Notes under the pieces: model-generated
Databases searched by the model: none
What the model was told of the DNA's origin: nothing
What the model saw: the letters and a program-made list of their open reading frames with translations, nothing else
Shown: positions 11,266 through 23,733 of the stretch, one piece after another
Layout of the letters: each line of letters starts with the position of its first letter
Position numbering within the stretch: the first letter of the stretch is position 1
Position numbers and translations under genes: made by a program
Assembly (NCBI GenBank): GCA_002104895.1
Contig: MCFG01000063.1
Location: 138,501 to 202,500, forward strand
Direction: 5' to 3'
Origin: Anaeromyces robustus
Lineage: Eukaryota > Neocallimastigomycota > Neocallimastigomycetes > Neocallimastigales > Neocallimastigaceae
Length of the DNA: 64,000 nt

Positions 11266-14261
11266 ACATGTCAAAGATTAATGATACAATATTCCCTTAT
11301 ATACACATTATTTCTAAACCCATATTTTTAAACCTTTTATCCCATATAAACTAACATTTAATAAAACTTCTTTATAATATTATTAATATCTTAAAACATA
11401 ATAATTTTATTTATATTAAAAATTATTTTTATATTATCAATATTTTATTAATATCTTAAAATAAATTATAAATATTTTATTAATATCAAATAAATTTTAT
11501 CAATACTTTATAATTAATATTCTTATAATAAATTTTATCAATATTCTTATAATAAATAAATATTATTAATATTTTATATTAAATAAATCCTATTAATATC
11601 TTATAATAAATTCTATATCTTTATTAATATTTTAAATAAATCTTATTAATATTTTATAATAAACTTTATATATAATAAATAATATTTTAAATAATATTTT
11701 ATCAATATCAAATATTTTATAACACTTTATTAATACATTTTATTTATATTCTTATAACAATAATTATTAATATTTCTAATTCTAACCTTTAATAAATTTA
11801 ATACTTCAATATAATTATAATAATAAATATTTATAATAATAAATATATAAATAATTATAATTAAATAATACTATCCACTCTTTTCCCTTTTTCCCTTATC
11901 CTTTCCCTCCAACTTAAAAACCCTGGACAAATACAGAAAATAAATATTCTGTATATTATTAAAATAAAATAAAATAAATAAAATAATAAAAATTAATTAT
12001 AAAATAAATGAATTATTTATAAAATGTATAATACAGAAGTTAAATGTATTTCTGTATAAAAGTATAATATTTATTTTTAATTTTTATTTAAAACACTAAA
12101 TAGATTAATAAAATAATTAATAATTAGAATAGAAAATATTAATAAATAATAATAACAATAATAATTAATATTAAAATAAATCTTAGAAAATAATGTTTAG
12201 AATAGAGAATTATATTATAAAATAAATAATAATAATTAGATTAATTAAATAAATAATAATAGTAATAATAGTCGAAAGACTATAATAATAAAATTCATGT
12301 ATTATAAAAGGAGGATAATTTTTCTTTCTTTTATAAAACGATCAATAATTTGTATTTAAAAATAAGAATAATAAAAAATAAAAGAAGAGTTAAACAAAAG
12401 ATTATTTTATTTTTAATTTTATTGATTCATTAGTAATAATTATTTAGTATATAAGTTAATTATATTTATTGTTTATGAATATACATGTTTCCTGCATCAT
12501 TAATGATACAAGATAGTTATATAAAGAATGAGTATATGGTTCTATAAATAAATATTCAATCATATTATTGGATAATAATATGTAAATGATTGGATAAATA
12601 ATTAAAATATAGATATAAAAGAAAAATAATAATAATAAAATTAAACGAGGACTTTTCCTGAGTTAGGGAATTGCTCCAGATAAGTATAAAAGAATTTTTA
12701 GAAGAATTTTATTATCAATATTTTATAATTTAAAAGAATTATTATTTTCAACACAAGGTTTTCAATATTAATTTTCAGAAATAGTTATTATTGTCATTAT
12801 AAACATGTTTTAAATAGAATTAATATTATATTTAATTATTGGAATAAATATATTTTATTTATAATTATAATTTAAATGTAATTAATTATTTTTAAATAAA
12901 TAAATAGTCTATTAAAACATAAAATAAATATCTTATTATGAAAATATTATATTGTCGTGTTCCCCAACTGTCGCGTTCCTAAAATATATTAAAGATACAA
13001 AATAAATATCAGTATCATTAATTTTATAGTATTTCTATAAATATTTATTATTTCTAAATCCATATTTTTAAATTCACGCGAATATTAGTGGATTTTAATG
13101 GATTTAAAATGGAAATTCATTAATAGTTGAGTTGAAATTAAAAAAACTTTTTTTATTTATTGACTAATCACTTAAAAAATTCAATTTTCAATGAAAATAA
13201 ATTGAATATTAGGAAAGATTTAAAAATTATAAAAAAGGATTCCACGGTTGGAACAAATAAAAATAAATATAAAATAAAATTCAATTTAATTTAACCCATT
13301 AATAAATTAATAATAATAAAAAAATAAATCTGTAGAAAATTAATGATAACTCACCAAATATTGGAGATTTTTCCTCCATTTCACTCTGATTTTATGTTCA
13401 TCAAGAAGGTCTGCTTGAGAACAACAACATATCTGAATTTCAGCCCATTTGGATATATTAGATTTTTTTTAAAGAAATTTAAATATATATAAATATAATT
13501 TAATTATTTAGAATGGCACCATATTCTAAATAGAAAATTATAATTTATATAGATATAGATAAAATCTTTAAATCAATAATTATTTTATTATTATAATAAT
13601 ACAGAATTTGGAGAAAATAAGTATTATTATAATAATAATTTTTTTAAATATTATTTAAAATAATTATATTAGTTTTAGATAAATTAAAATGGGTATTTCA
13701 ATTATTTAAGATCTTAAAAGTATTTTTAAATCTTTAGAAATTTTTTAGACTTAGAATAATATAATAATTATTATATTAATAGTTTTAGAAAAAGTATAAA
13801 TAGGAATTGAATTTACAAATTCTTATAATCTTTGTAAGATTATTAATCTATTAACCTAGTAACTAAATAAACATAATAATCTAATTATTTACTTTAATTT
13901 TTCTTAATTAATTATTAATAAAATAAATTTCTAATAAAACATATTAATTTTTTTTATTAATAATTAATTAAGTGTCTAATTATAATTTTAAATTCTTGTG
14001 TAATTATAATATAATTATTTATTTAGATTGTTTAATTAGTTATTTTGTTATTAATTAAACATCTTAACCTGACTATTGTTTAAATCAAATTACCTCAACT
14101 TAACATGAAAACCAATTATTAATATGGAATTAATATGAAATGAACTATTAATAAATTTGAACTTTGTATATAATTTATTATGATTTCATATATTAATGAA
14201 TATGTCAAAAAAAAAAAAAAATTAGAAATAAATTATATAAATTATAATTATTCATTTATAA

Positions 14262-14305
<44 letters not shown>

Positions 14306-14516
14306 AATAATAATGATAATAAAATATTAAATTTAAGTAAAAAACAAATTAATATTGATATATTAATTTATTTATTATTTTTTTTTTTAAAATAAAATGA
14401 ATTAATTTATTTTAGAAAATATCTATAGGTTTTTATTTAATAGGGTTAAAATAAATATAAATATATATTATTTTAGATATTATTAAAATAATTTTTATCT
14501 AATATATTTTTCAATC

Positions 14517-14550
<34 letters not shown>

Positions 14551-14770
14551 ATTAAAATTTAACTTTTTAAAATTATTATTTCATTTTTTTTTTCATTTCT
14601 AAAAGATTGATGATAAAGAAAAAGAAAAAATTCTTTCTTATAGTTTTATATTTACAAAAAAAAAAAAAAATTATAGAATATATAAATATTTTGAAGAAAA
14701 TTTTTTTTTAATTTTTTAATATTTATATATATATATATAATTAAAAAAAAAAAAAAAAAAAAAAAAGAAA
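11266..14770. other. Intergenic region, with a more complex patch at about 12240-13470
   Basis: Most is plain A+T. From 12240 to 13470 base use is more mixed, with short GC-containing words (for example near 12650, 12955, 13075 and 13365-13450), suggesting a decayed gene or element. I can only support the short fragment at 13340-13462. A perfect 18-bp inverted repeat lies at 13585-13602 and 13621-13638. A small stem (ATAGTC with GACTAT) with a GAAA loop lies at 12268-12283. Confidence 0.5.
13340..13462 (-). pseudogene. Short coding-like fragment, function unknown
   Basis: A 40-residue open stretch on the minus strand has balanced composition unlike the surrounding A+T. It includes KWAEIQICCCSQADLLDEHK followed by IRVKWRKN. 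It has no start codon, and a GTGAGT donor-like site follows codon LQYL. It could be an exon relic or a transposon fragment. I do not recognise a family. Confidence 0.25.
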
Positions 14771-15532
14771 ATGGATTTAATAAGTGAAAATTCAGATATA
14801 GAGTTTAATAATATTTTTTATTTATCCGATTTATCCGTAAGTGGTAAAGGAATTGTGGATCCAGATGATATTATTTTATTAGAAACGGAAGAAAAATTTA
14901 CATGCGATGACAGTATATATTCTATAGAAATAGAAGAAGGAATTACTGAAATTAAAGCAGGATTTTTTGAAAAATTTCCATCACTTCAAGATTTAACTTT
15001 ATCCTTTACGGTAAATCATATTGAAATGACCAAAGAATTTGAAAATCTTCTTCAAAAAAATAATATTATTATTCATGGTGAATATGATACGTTTGCTGAA
15101 GAATTTTCTAAAAAATATAAATTAAAATTTATACCCTCGGATATAATATTAACAGAATATAAAAATCCTAATGGAGGAGGACCTTTTAATAAAATAATAT
15201 TAATATTAAAATTTAATCAAGAAGGAAAAATATGGATTTTTGAAGAAACAATTAGTTCAGGTAATTCTGTAGGGAATCTAGGAGGAGGAGAAGTTAATTA
15301 TGATATACCAAAAAGTTTCTTTTTCGATGATAATACTAATACTAATACTAATAATGATAATAATAATTATCATATTAATAAGAATTGTACGATAGAAAAA
15401 TTTTCAGAACATTTTAGTACTTGTTATCGTAAAGATATATTAAATAATCAAAAACTTCAAAGATTTTTTAAAAAATTAAAAGATAGACCAGAAATTGGTC
15501 AATTCTTTAAAGGATCGGAATGTAACAATACA

Positions 15533-15567
<35 letters not shown>

Positions 15568-15637
15568 AAATAATAATAATAATATAAATGAAAATTGGTT
15601 TATAAGGAATGTTCAAGATTATATCCATAAACAATAA
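14771..15637 (+). CDS. BspA-type leucine-rich-repeat protein, 288 aa
   Basis: Residues 45-125 resemble the BspA/LRR_5 leucine-rich repeat. The pieces are IEIEEGITEIKAGFFEKFPS, then LQDLTLSFTVNHIEM, and a closing HGEYDTFAEEFSKKYKLKFI element like the 'G-x-x-G-S-x-A-E-x-Y-A' ending of bacterial repeats. Residues 125-185 form a glycine-containing beta-rich segment (NPNGGGPFNK, GNLGGGEVNYD) that I do not recognise. Two Asn runs (encoded near 15330-15370 and 15528-15590) split the C-terminal part. There is no signal peptide or membrane segment. BspA repeats are common in rumen bacteria and in anaerobic fungi, so bacterial origin is plausible but not shown. The ATG follows a long poly-A leader. Confidence 0.6.
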
Positions 15638-16165
15638 ATTAGGGTTAGTTATAATCATCATCATTATCATAATAATAAAAAAATAAAAAAAAACAAATAT
15701 GATAATCATCATCATCATCATCATCATCATAATAATAATAATACAAAAATACAAATTTTTTTATATATAAAAAAATAAGTTATTAAAAGAAATGAAATAA
15801 AATAAAATAAAATAAAGTAAAAATAATATATAAATATTATATATATATTATTTTTAATCATATAATAAAATAAATTATTTATTATTATTATTATTATTAA
15901 TATTATTATTATTGTCATATTTTTTTTTAATTTTATATTTTATTTTGTCATTTATTTTATTTTATTTTTTTCCCTCCATTTTTCTTTCTTATATATTACA
16001 TTTTATAATTATATCTTTAAGGGATTTTTATTTTTATTTCTTATTTTTTATTTTTTATTTTTTTTTTTAACTATTTATTAATTTTTAACTTTTATTATTA
16101 TTTTATTTCTATTTATTTTTTTTTTCTCTCTCATTAATTCTAATTTATATAATTATATATATAAT

Positions 16166-16200
<35 letters not shown>

Positions 16201-16270
16201 GGTTTTTAGATAGTTATAATTTTTTTTTTATTTTTTTATATATATATAATTATATATATTATTTTAAAAC
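15638..16270. other. Intergenic region between convergent genes
   Basis: Low-complexity A+T with an ATC/TCA repeat near 15655-15730, AAT repeats near 15880-15915 and TA repeats near 16150-16200. No gene seen. Confidence 0.6.
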
Positions 16271-19200
16271 TTAATTTCTTCTATTATAAAAGTTATTATT
16301 TGCATCATTTTCATTACTTAACATCTTTAATGATTGATTAAAGAAATAATTATTTGGATTGCTTTCAATTGGGTCAATATATTCTTCATTTTGATGATTA
16401 GTAGTATTATTATAACTATTTAAATAATCGTTATAACCATTAATATAATTATTAATATATTCATTATTATAATTACTACCATGACTATTACTACTATTGG
16501 ATCTATTTCTATTCTTATTCTTATTTTTATTAATTTTTTCATCTGAATATTCATTAATATTTCTATTACTATTACCATTACCATTATTATAATTGTTATA
16601 ATTGTTAAGGTTATTGAAATATTTAACACTGTTATTACTATTATTAATATTATTGTAACTATTCATTTTATTCATACTATTACTGTTATTCATAATGTTG
16701 TTATAACTATTGTTAAAACTATTGTAGCTGTAGCTATTAATTTTATTAACACTATTCATATTATTAAAATTATTAAAACTATTACTGAAATTATTGGCAT
16801 TATTTTCATTATAATTATTACTCTTAGTTTTTCTTTTTTTAAACAAAGAAATTCTACCTTCTCTATCCATATCTTTATTATAATCCTTTTTTAAATCTTT
16901 TTTCAAAGGAATAAAATCTGCAAGATTAATAGTGGTATTAAAATAATCATTATAAACACTATTTCCTTTATAGGTACCATTTTTTATTGGATGTTTTCTT
17001 ATATATAAAAGTCTTGATCCAACTAAAAGATATGCACAATAAAGTGAACTAATTAAATATACGCCATGAGCAATAGCAAAAAGATATATATTATTAAAGT
17101 TGAATGTCGCTAAAAATATAAATGTAATTTCATAAACTACAGATGCAAATAAGAGTAATACAATGAATAAAATAAATTTAACTTCTCCAAATTTTCTTGA
17201 AACTTGAATTGTTTTGATGGTCATAACAATCATACTAATAAACTATATATATAATAAGTAATTAAATTAATAAAATAAAATAAAATAAAATAAAATATAT
17301 ATGTTAGTAATTATTTATAGATTATTATTATTATTATTAGTATAAATATTATTATTAATCTATTATTATTTATTATTTATTATTTATTATCTATCAATTT
17401 CTTTTCTTTTTTTTTTTTTTTTCTTTTCTTTTTTATATATTATCTATTATTTATTATTAATTTATTATTATTTATTATTTATTATTTATTATTTATTATT
17501 TATTATTTATTATTTATTATTTATTATTTATTATTTATTATTTATTATTTATTATTTATTATCTATCAATTTCTTTTTTTTTTCAAAAAACTTACCATAA
17601 TAACACTATAGATATTTGCAAATAAATAATATAATAACATATTTTGATAAACACATAAATTAAGACGTAATGGTAATAGTGTTCCAAAGGTTCCAATATA
17701 GAAATCATCATTAAAAGCTACCATTCCACATATTAATATAAATAAAATTAATATAATAAAAACATATCTTATTAAACGTTTATCATTAACTTTTTTACCA
17801 TAATTTACTTTAGAAAGATTAGTATAAATATAATATATACGGAAGATAATAGAAATCATAGGCAAATAAATTAAATTGATACTGGTTACTTTAACAACAT
17901 AACTAAGACGACATGCTGTTTTGGAAACACTACTTAGAGCAAAAATATAGATAAATGAAAGACTTATAATCATTCCAAGAATGGTTAAACAAGATAAGTA
18001 AGGTGAAATTGCTTTTAAATAAGGATGTTTTCTATATCGAATAACCATTATGATGGCTATCACTAAGATTAATATACCAATAAGATTTATACCATTAATA
18101 ATAACAATAGGTGTTTTCATATCCGACATTGGTATTGGTTCAAGATCTAAGGTATTTAAAAAGGTTTCTTCAAGAACAGTATCATTATTTTTAATTAATC
18201 CATCCTTTATTGCTGGAGGTACTACCATTCTTATTTCCATAAAATTTGCCGTATTTTTATTTTTTTTGAAAAATTTATTAACTTGAATAGGTTTAATGTC
18301 TTTAAAAATATTACATATAACAGGATTTTTTGTACAATAGGCATTACTATATTCATTTTTATTAAAATTTTTTAAATCAAAAGTTGGTATCGTACCTAAT
18401 ACTTCAGCTCGATAAAGTTGAATTTCAGGTGAGGTTAATTGAAGAGCTATTTTTACAAGATCATTTTTTGGTTTTTCACTATTATTATTAATAATTAAAA
18501 ATTTTTCTTTTATCGTAGAAAAATTATCTGGTAAAGAATTGGCTAAAATGGCAATATTTGGGTTATCTATTAATTTTTTATAAAAGGATGCTTTTCCTTT
18601 AAGAAATATTTTTTCATTATTAATAAATGAATAATAGGCTTGTTCTGGTGTAGTTTCTAATGTTTTTTCAATATTTTGACCAGAATATTTTATAGTATAA
18701 TTTCTAAAGGAATAAAATAATTCATCCAATTTTTTATTATTTTGATCTCTATTATAAAATATATCAAATGATTTAACATCATTTTCTTTTGGTATACCAT
18801 ATTTATAACTAATGAATTCATCAAAAGCACTTAATATTTCATCATAATCTTTAAGTCCAATACTTAATATACCTCCAGGTTCTAAATAAGAATCATATAA
18901 AACATTGGTATTCAAATTATCTTTTGTTAATTCTTTTTCTGAAAGTATATCTTTTATTGCTTCATATTTATTATGATAATATAATAAATTAAAATCTCTT
19001 TCATATGGAAGACCAAAAAATCTTTTATTTTCAAAACGAGGGTCTTTAAAATGACCATTATTTAATATATCAGCATCATGATGCTTAGTATCCTCTTCTT
19101 TTACACCATGGTCATTTAAATCTTCATAATAGTCTGTTATTCTTCGTATTAAATATTTTCCATTTAAATATATACTTTTTACAAAAGAATCATCACTAAA

Positions 19201-19584
19201 TATAAAATTATTATCTAAAATCATCATATCAAATTTTGATTCTTTTAACTCTCTAATTGTACAATTAAAATTTTTTGGGTAATCTTCATCGAGTACAAAA
19301 TTAGTACTAAAGAACATTGGATGTTCATAATCTTGTATAATATCTTTGCCATCATCAGCAACAGGTTCACAAAATGAAAAATTTATATCATAATTATTTA
19401 ATGAACTTCTAGTACTAAAATATTCTTTTATTATTTGATTGTAATTTTCTAAATAACGACTTTCATTAATTTCAGGTCTACTTAATAAAATATTTATGAC
19501 TTTTTTATCTTGAGCATTAACTATATTAAAACAAAATATTATAAAATATAATATATTGATTATGTTTTTATATATTTTGTACAT
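16271..19584 (-). CDS. Class C-like G-protein-coupled receptor with solute-binding-type ectodomain (two exons, about 986 aa)
   Basis: Exon 1 runs 19584-17596 (663 codons) and exon 2 runs 17242-16271 (323 codons). The splice is phase 0, joining IYSVIM to FISMIVMTIK within transmembrane helix 5. A signal peptide (residues 1-24) precedes an extracellular region of about 460 residues. It has pieces typical of extracellular solute-binding folds, such as FFGLPYERDFNLLYYHNKYE, GKASFYKK and ALQLTSPEIQLYRAEVLGTI. Seven membrane helices follow: about 491-515, four more through residue 670, then FILFIVLLLFASVVYEITFI and YLFAIAHGVYLISSLYCAYL. RKHPYLKAISPYLSCLTILG resembles GABA-B/class C receptors. The cytosolic tail of about 220 residues is extremely Asn/Ser-rich. 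A role in sensing sugars or other nutrients is inference. Receptors of this architecture are expanded in anaerobic fungi. Confidence 0.8.
17243..17595 (-). other. Intron (353 nt) in the GPCR gene
   Basis: On the minus strand the donor is ATG|GTAAGT (intron starts at 17595) and the acceptor TATATATAG ends at 17243. Exon 2 then reads TTT ATT AGT ATG in frame. Without splicing, exon 1 would end after nine unrelated residues in the middle of a membrane helix. The intron holds a 7-nt TTATTTA array (about 17455-17563). Confidence 0.85.
17455..17563. repeat. 7-nt tandem array, (TTATTTA)n, inside an intron
   Basis: Roughly 15 near-perfect copies of the heptamer. Shorter runs of the same unit lie at 17358-17392. 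Confidence 0.85.
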
Positions 19585-20511
19585 TTTTCTTATTTATATA
19601 TAAATATATTGATTTTAGTGAAAAATATTGAAAAAAAGTTTTAATTTTATTTTATAATTGTTTAATTTTAAAATATAAAATTTCAATAAATAAATATTTT
19701 CAATTAAATTTTTATTTTATTTTATTTTACTTTATTTTATTTTAATTCTAAAAATTTTATTTATAATTATTTAATTGAATTTTTTACTTTTATTTTCTAT
19801 TTTGGTTAAAAAAGTAATTTTTTATAAATTAATTTTCACTTTTTTGTTTTTTTATTTATTTAATATAAATAATGGTATATTTTATTAAAAAACTGGTATA
19901 ATATTTATAAATATTTTAGAGTTTTTTTTTTTATATATATTGCTATATTGTTATAATTTTTTTCTTCTTTTTTTTTTTTTTTAAAAAAAAATATAAATTA
20001 GATTACTATAAAAAAAAAAACTGTATTAACAAATTAATAAATAATTAAAATATTTTTTAATTAAAAAAAAAAGAAAGTTGATATAATAAATAAAAAATAT
20101 ACTAATAAATATATAAATTATTTATAATTTATCTTTTAATATTTTTTTCTTTCTTTCTTTTTTTTTTTTTTTTTTTAAAAGTATACTTTTACATATACGC
20201 TAATTATTAATATATGTAATTATACACTTTTTATTTATTTATTTATTTTTATTGGGAAAAAAAAAAAAAAAAAAAAAAAAAAGAAAAAAACTATAAAACA
20301 TAAACTATTTTTAACTCTTATATATGTATTTTTTTTTTTTACTACAGAATTCATATGAATATAAATATTTAATTAAAATAAAAAGTTTAAAAACTAAAAA
20401 AAAAACTAAAAAAAAATTACAAAAGTCAAAATATTATATATTAATTAAAAAAAAAAAAGTTCAAAAAAAAATATAGAAAAAAAAAATTAATAAATAAATA
20501 TATCTTTATGT

Positions 20512-20543
<32 letters not shown>

Positions 20544-20903
20544 TTTTTAATAAATATTGGATAAATCAATGATTAACTATCATATCAGAAATTTAAATTA
20601 TATTGTTAACCAATTAATTAAATTAAAATTAAAACGAATTAAAAAAAATTTTTATATTCAATAAAGTTAAATAGGAATTTTAATTTATAATAAAATTGAA
20701 AATTACAATTAAATTATAACACAAAAGATTAAAAAAAAAATGAAAAAAAAAAAAACGGATTTGTTGACAATAGAAAAATAGTATAATTATGAATCATATT
20801 ATCCTAATATATATTTATAATGGAACATTAGAATAACTATTTAAAATTTTATAAAGCAAAATAAAATTATGTTAAGTAAACTAAATAAATGAAATACATG
20901 AAA

Positions 20904-20948
<45 letters not shown>

Positions 20949-21759
20949 ATATAAATAAATAAATAATTATATAAATAAATAAATAAATAAATCTATAAAT
21001 AAATAAATAAATCAATAAATAAATAAATAAATCAATAAATAAATAAATAATTATATAAATAATGATATTATTTATATTAGTATTTAGTATATATTTAGTA
21101 AATAAACCATTGAAATATAATAATAATAATATTATTATTTAATTGCTAATAATTAATAATTAATAATTAATTAATAAATTAATTAATTAATTTATAATCT
21201 ATAGTTATATATTATAAAAGGTTTTTTAACAAAATACAAAAAAAAAGATATTATTAATTATTCTTCTTTTTTAATTAATTATTTCTTATTTATTTATATC
21301 ATATTTATTTATTTATTTGTTTATTTATTTATTTATTTCATTATAAATTTATTAAAATATATGAATAAAAATGATTCACTTTTTTATATATTTTATATTA
21401 AAATAATAAAAAAAAATATTAAATGATTAACGGATAACATTAAAAAAATCAAAATTGATCAACAATTAGGTAAATTAAGTAATAAAAAAAAATGAAAAGG
21501 TAAATAAAAAATAGAATAAAACTAACGAAACTAAAGCTAAAATAAAATATTCTAAGCATTGTACTTTCTAAAATAATAATAATAATGATGATAATAATAA
21601 TAATTGAATAAATTCTTTAATAAATTAGTGATTATTTTTGCTTCTATATTTTGTTCTTTTTGTATTAAATATTTAAATTCATTAATTAATTATTTATTTA
21701 TTTATTTATATAAATAATTTATTAATTTATTAATAATATATAAATATATATATATATAT

Positions 21760-21790
<31 letters not shown>

Positions 21791-23702
21791 TAGAATAAAA
21801 AAAATTTTTTTTTGTTCATGGAGAATAAAATAAAAAAAAAATTATTTTTTTCTTTTAGTACATTATTTTGTATTTAATATTGAATGTCTACCTAAATATA
21901 GTAATCCACTTTCCCTTTTTTATTACTTTTTTTTTAAAAAAAAAAAAAAAAAAAAATTTATTTTTTTGTTACAATTTTAAATAATATTATATATCAATAT
22001 ATTAATATACAATAAATTTATATTTTAATATATTAGAATATTAATAATTTTATTATTAATATATTAAATTTTTTTTAATAAAAAAAAAACGGAGTAAAAC
22101 CAAATTAATGTTACACAATTTTTATAATAATAAAATAATAAAGTTAAAAATTTAAAAAATATGCAATAGAAAAAAAAAAAAAAAACAGCCTTATTTTTGA
22201 AATTTTAAAATTATGCAATAATAGTTATATATATATTTTAATATAAAATAATATATTACGAATAAATAGGTATTATGTATACATGATGTATACATTAATA
22301 AATCAAAATATAATTTAAAACTTAATAATAATTATAAATAAATAATAATATAACTTTTAATAATTATTTAAATAATATAGTTAATACTATTTAAATAAAA
22401 TATAATAAAATAAAAATTATATATATATAATTATGTACATTAAATAGAATAATTAATGCTTTTTTTTTTTTTTTTTTAAAAAAAATAACTTTATCCATTA
22501 ATTATAAGTAAAATAGGTTTTATTAGTTATCATTTAAAAAATAAAATAAAAAATAAAAAAATATGTATCATGTATAAATACATTAATTACAATTAATTTT
22601 AATTTTAAAACATTAAAATATCAATAATATATTAATTCAAAAAAATTGTTTTATGTTATTCTGGGTTAATAATTTTTAAATTCAAATTAAAAGAAAAGAC
22701 ACAAAAAAAAATCACTTTTTTTTTTTACTATTAAAAAAACATTTCTTTTTTATATCCACTATTTAAAAATATTATTTTTATTTTTTTATTTATATTTTCC
22801 CTTCTATTTCTATCTTTTTTTATCTTTTATTATTTAATCTATTTAATGATGATTGTTTCTTATATATTTTTATTTTATATGTTTTTTTTTTGTTTCATTT
22901 TTTTTTTAATTCTTATTTCTATTGTTTTTTTTTTATAAAGTATTTAATTATATAATTAATTATTTAAAATATGTTAACTATGATTAATAAATATTATATA
23001 TAAATAAATAGATAAATAAATGTTTATTATATTATATTATATTAAATATTATTAAACTATTATATTATATTATATTATATTATATTATAATATATTATAA
23101 TTTTTTATTTTTTTTTTTTTTATTTTTTTTTCTACTTATTGTTCAAAAAAAGAAAAAAGAAAAAAAAAAGGTTAATTTTTCTATTGTTTAATAAAGTAAA
23201 TAATTATTATTAATTAAGTAATTAAAAAATCTTTTTTTATTATTTAATTTTTTTTAATGATTTTACTATTAAATAAACTTTTTTTTTTAAATCTTAAGAT
23301 AAATTAAAAAATTCATAAAAAAAATTTTTTTTTTATTTTTTTAAATTTTATTTCATTTAATTAAAATTTGATTTGTGTAAAATTTTTTTATTATTTTCCT
23401 TTGTGTTTTTTTTGTTTATTAAAATTTTTTTATTCTTTTTTCTATTTTCTATTTTTTCTTTTCTATTAAATAAAAAAAAAAAGAAACAAAAACAAAAACA
23501 AAAACAAAAAACAAAAAACAAAATACACAAAGAAAAAATGATAAAATTTTTTTAAAATTAATTTAAAAAAAAAATTTTTTTATTATTTGATATAATTTAT
23601 TAAATATAAAAAAAAAATCATTCCATTTTTTATTTCTTGGATTAAGGGACACATTTTTATAGTGTAGAAAAATTTATGCTATTAACAAAGTAGACAAACT
23701 AA

Positions 23703-23733
<31 letters not shown>

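Noticed and set aside
11163-11354. Plus-strand 63-codon frame
   Set aside because: It is the antisense of the tRNA-Val gene plus flanks.
14180-14395. Open frame with Ile and Asn runs before the LRR gene
   Set aside because: Built from AAT repeats; nothing protein-like.
17565-17595. GPCR exon 1 read through to the stop at 17566 as a complete protein
   Set aside because: It would truncate the receptor in helix 5; a consensus donor and an in-frame acceptor join it to the missing helices.
23373-23555. 60-codon plus-strand frame (Phe-rich then Lys/Gln-rich)
   Set aside because: It reflects T-rich then AAACA-repeat DNA, not a gene.
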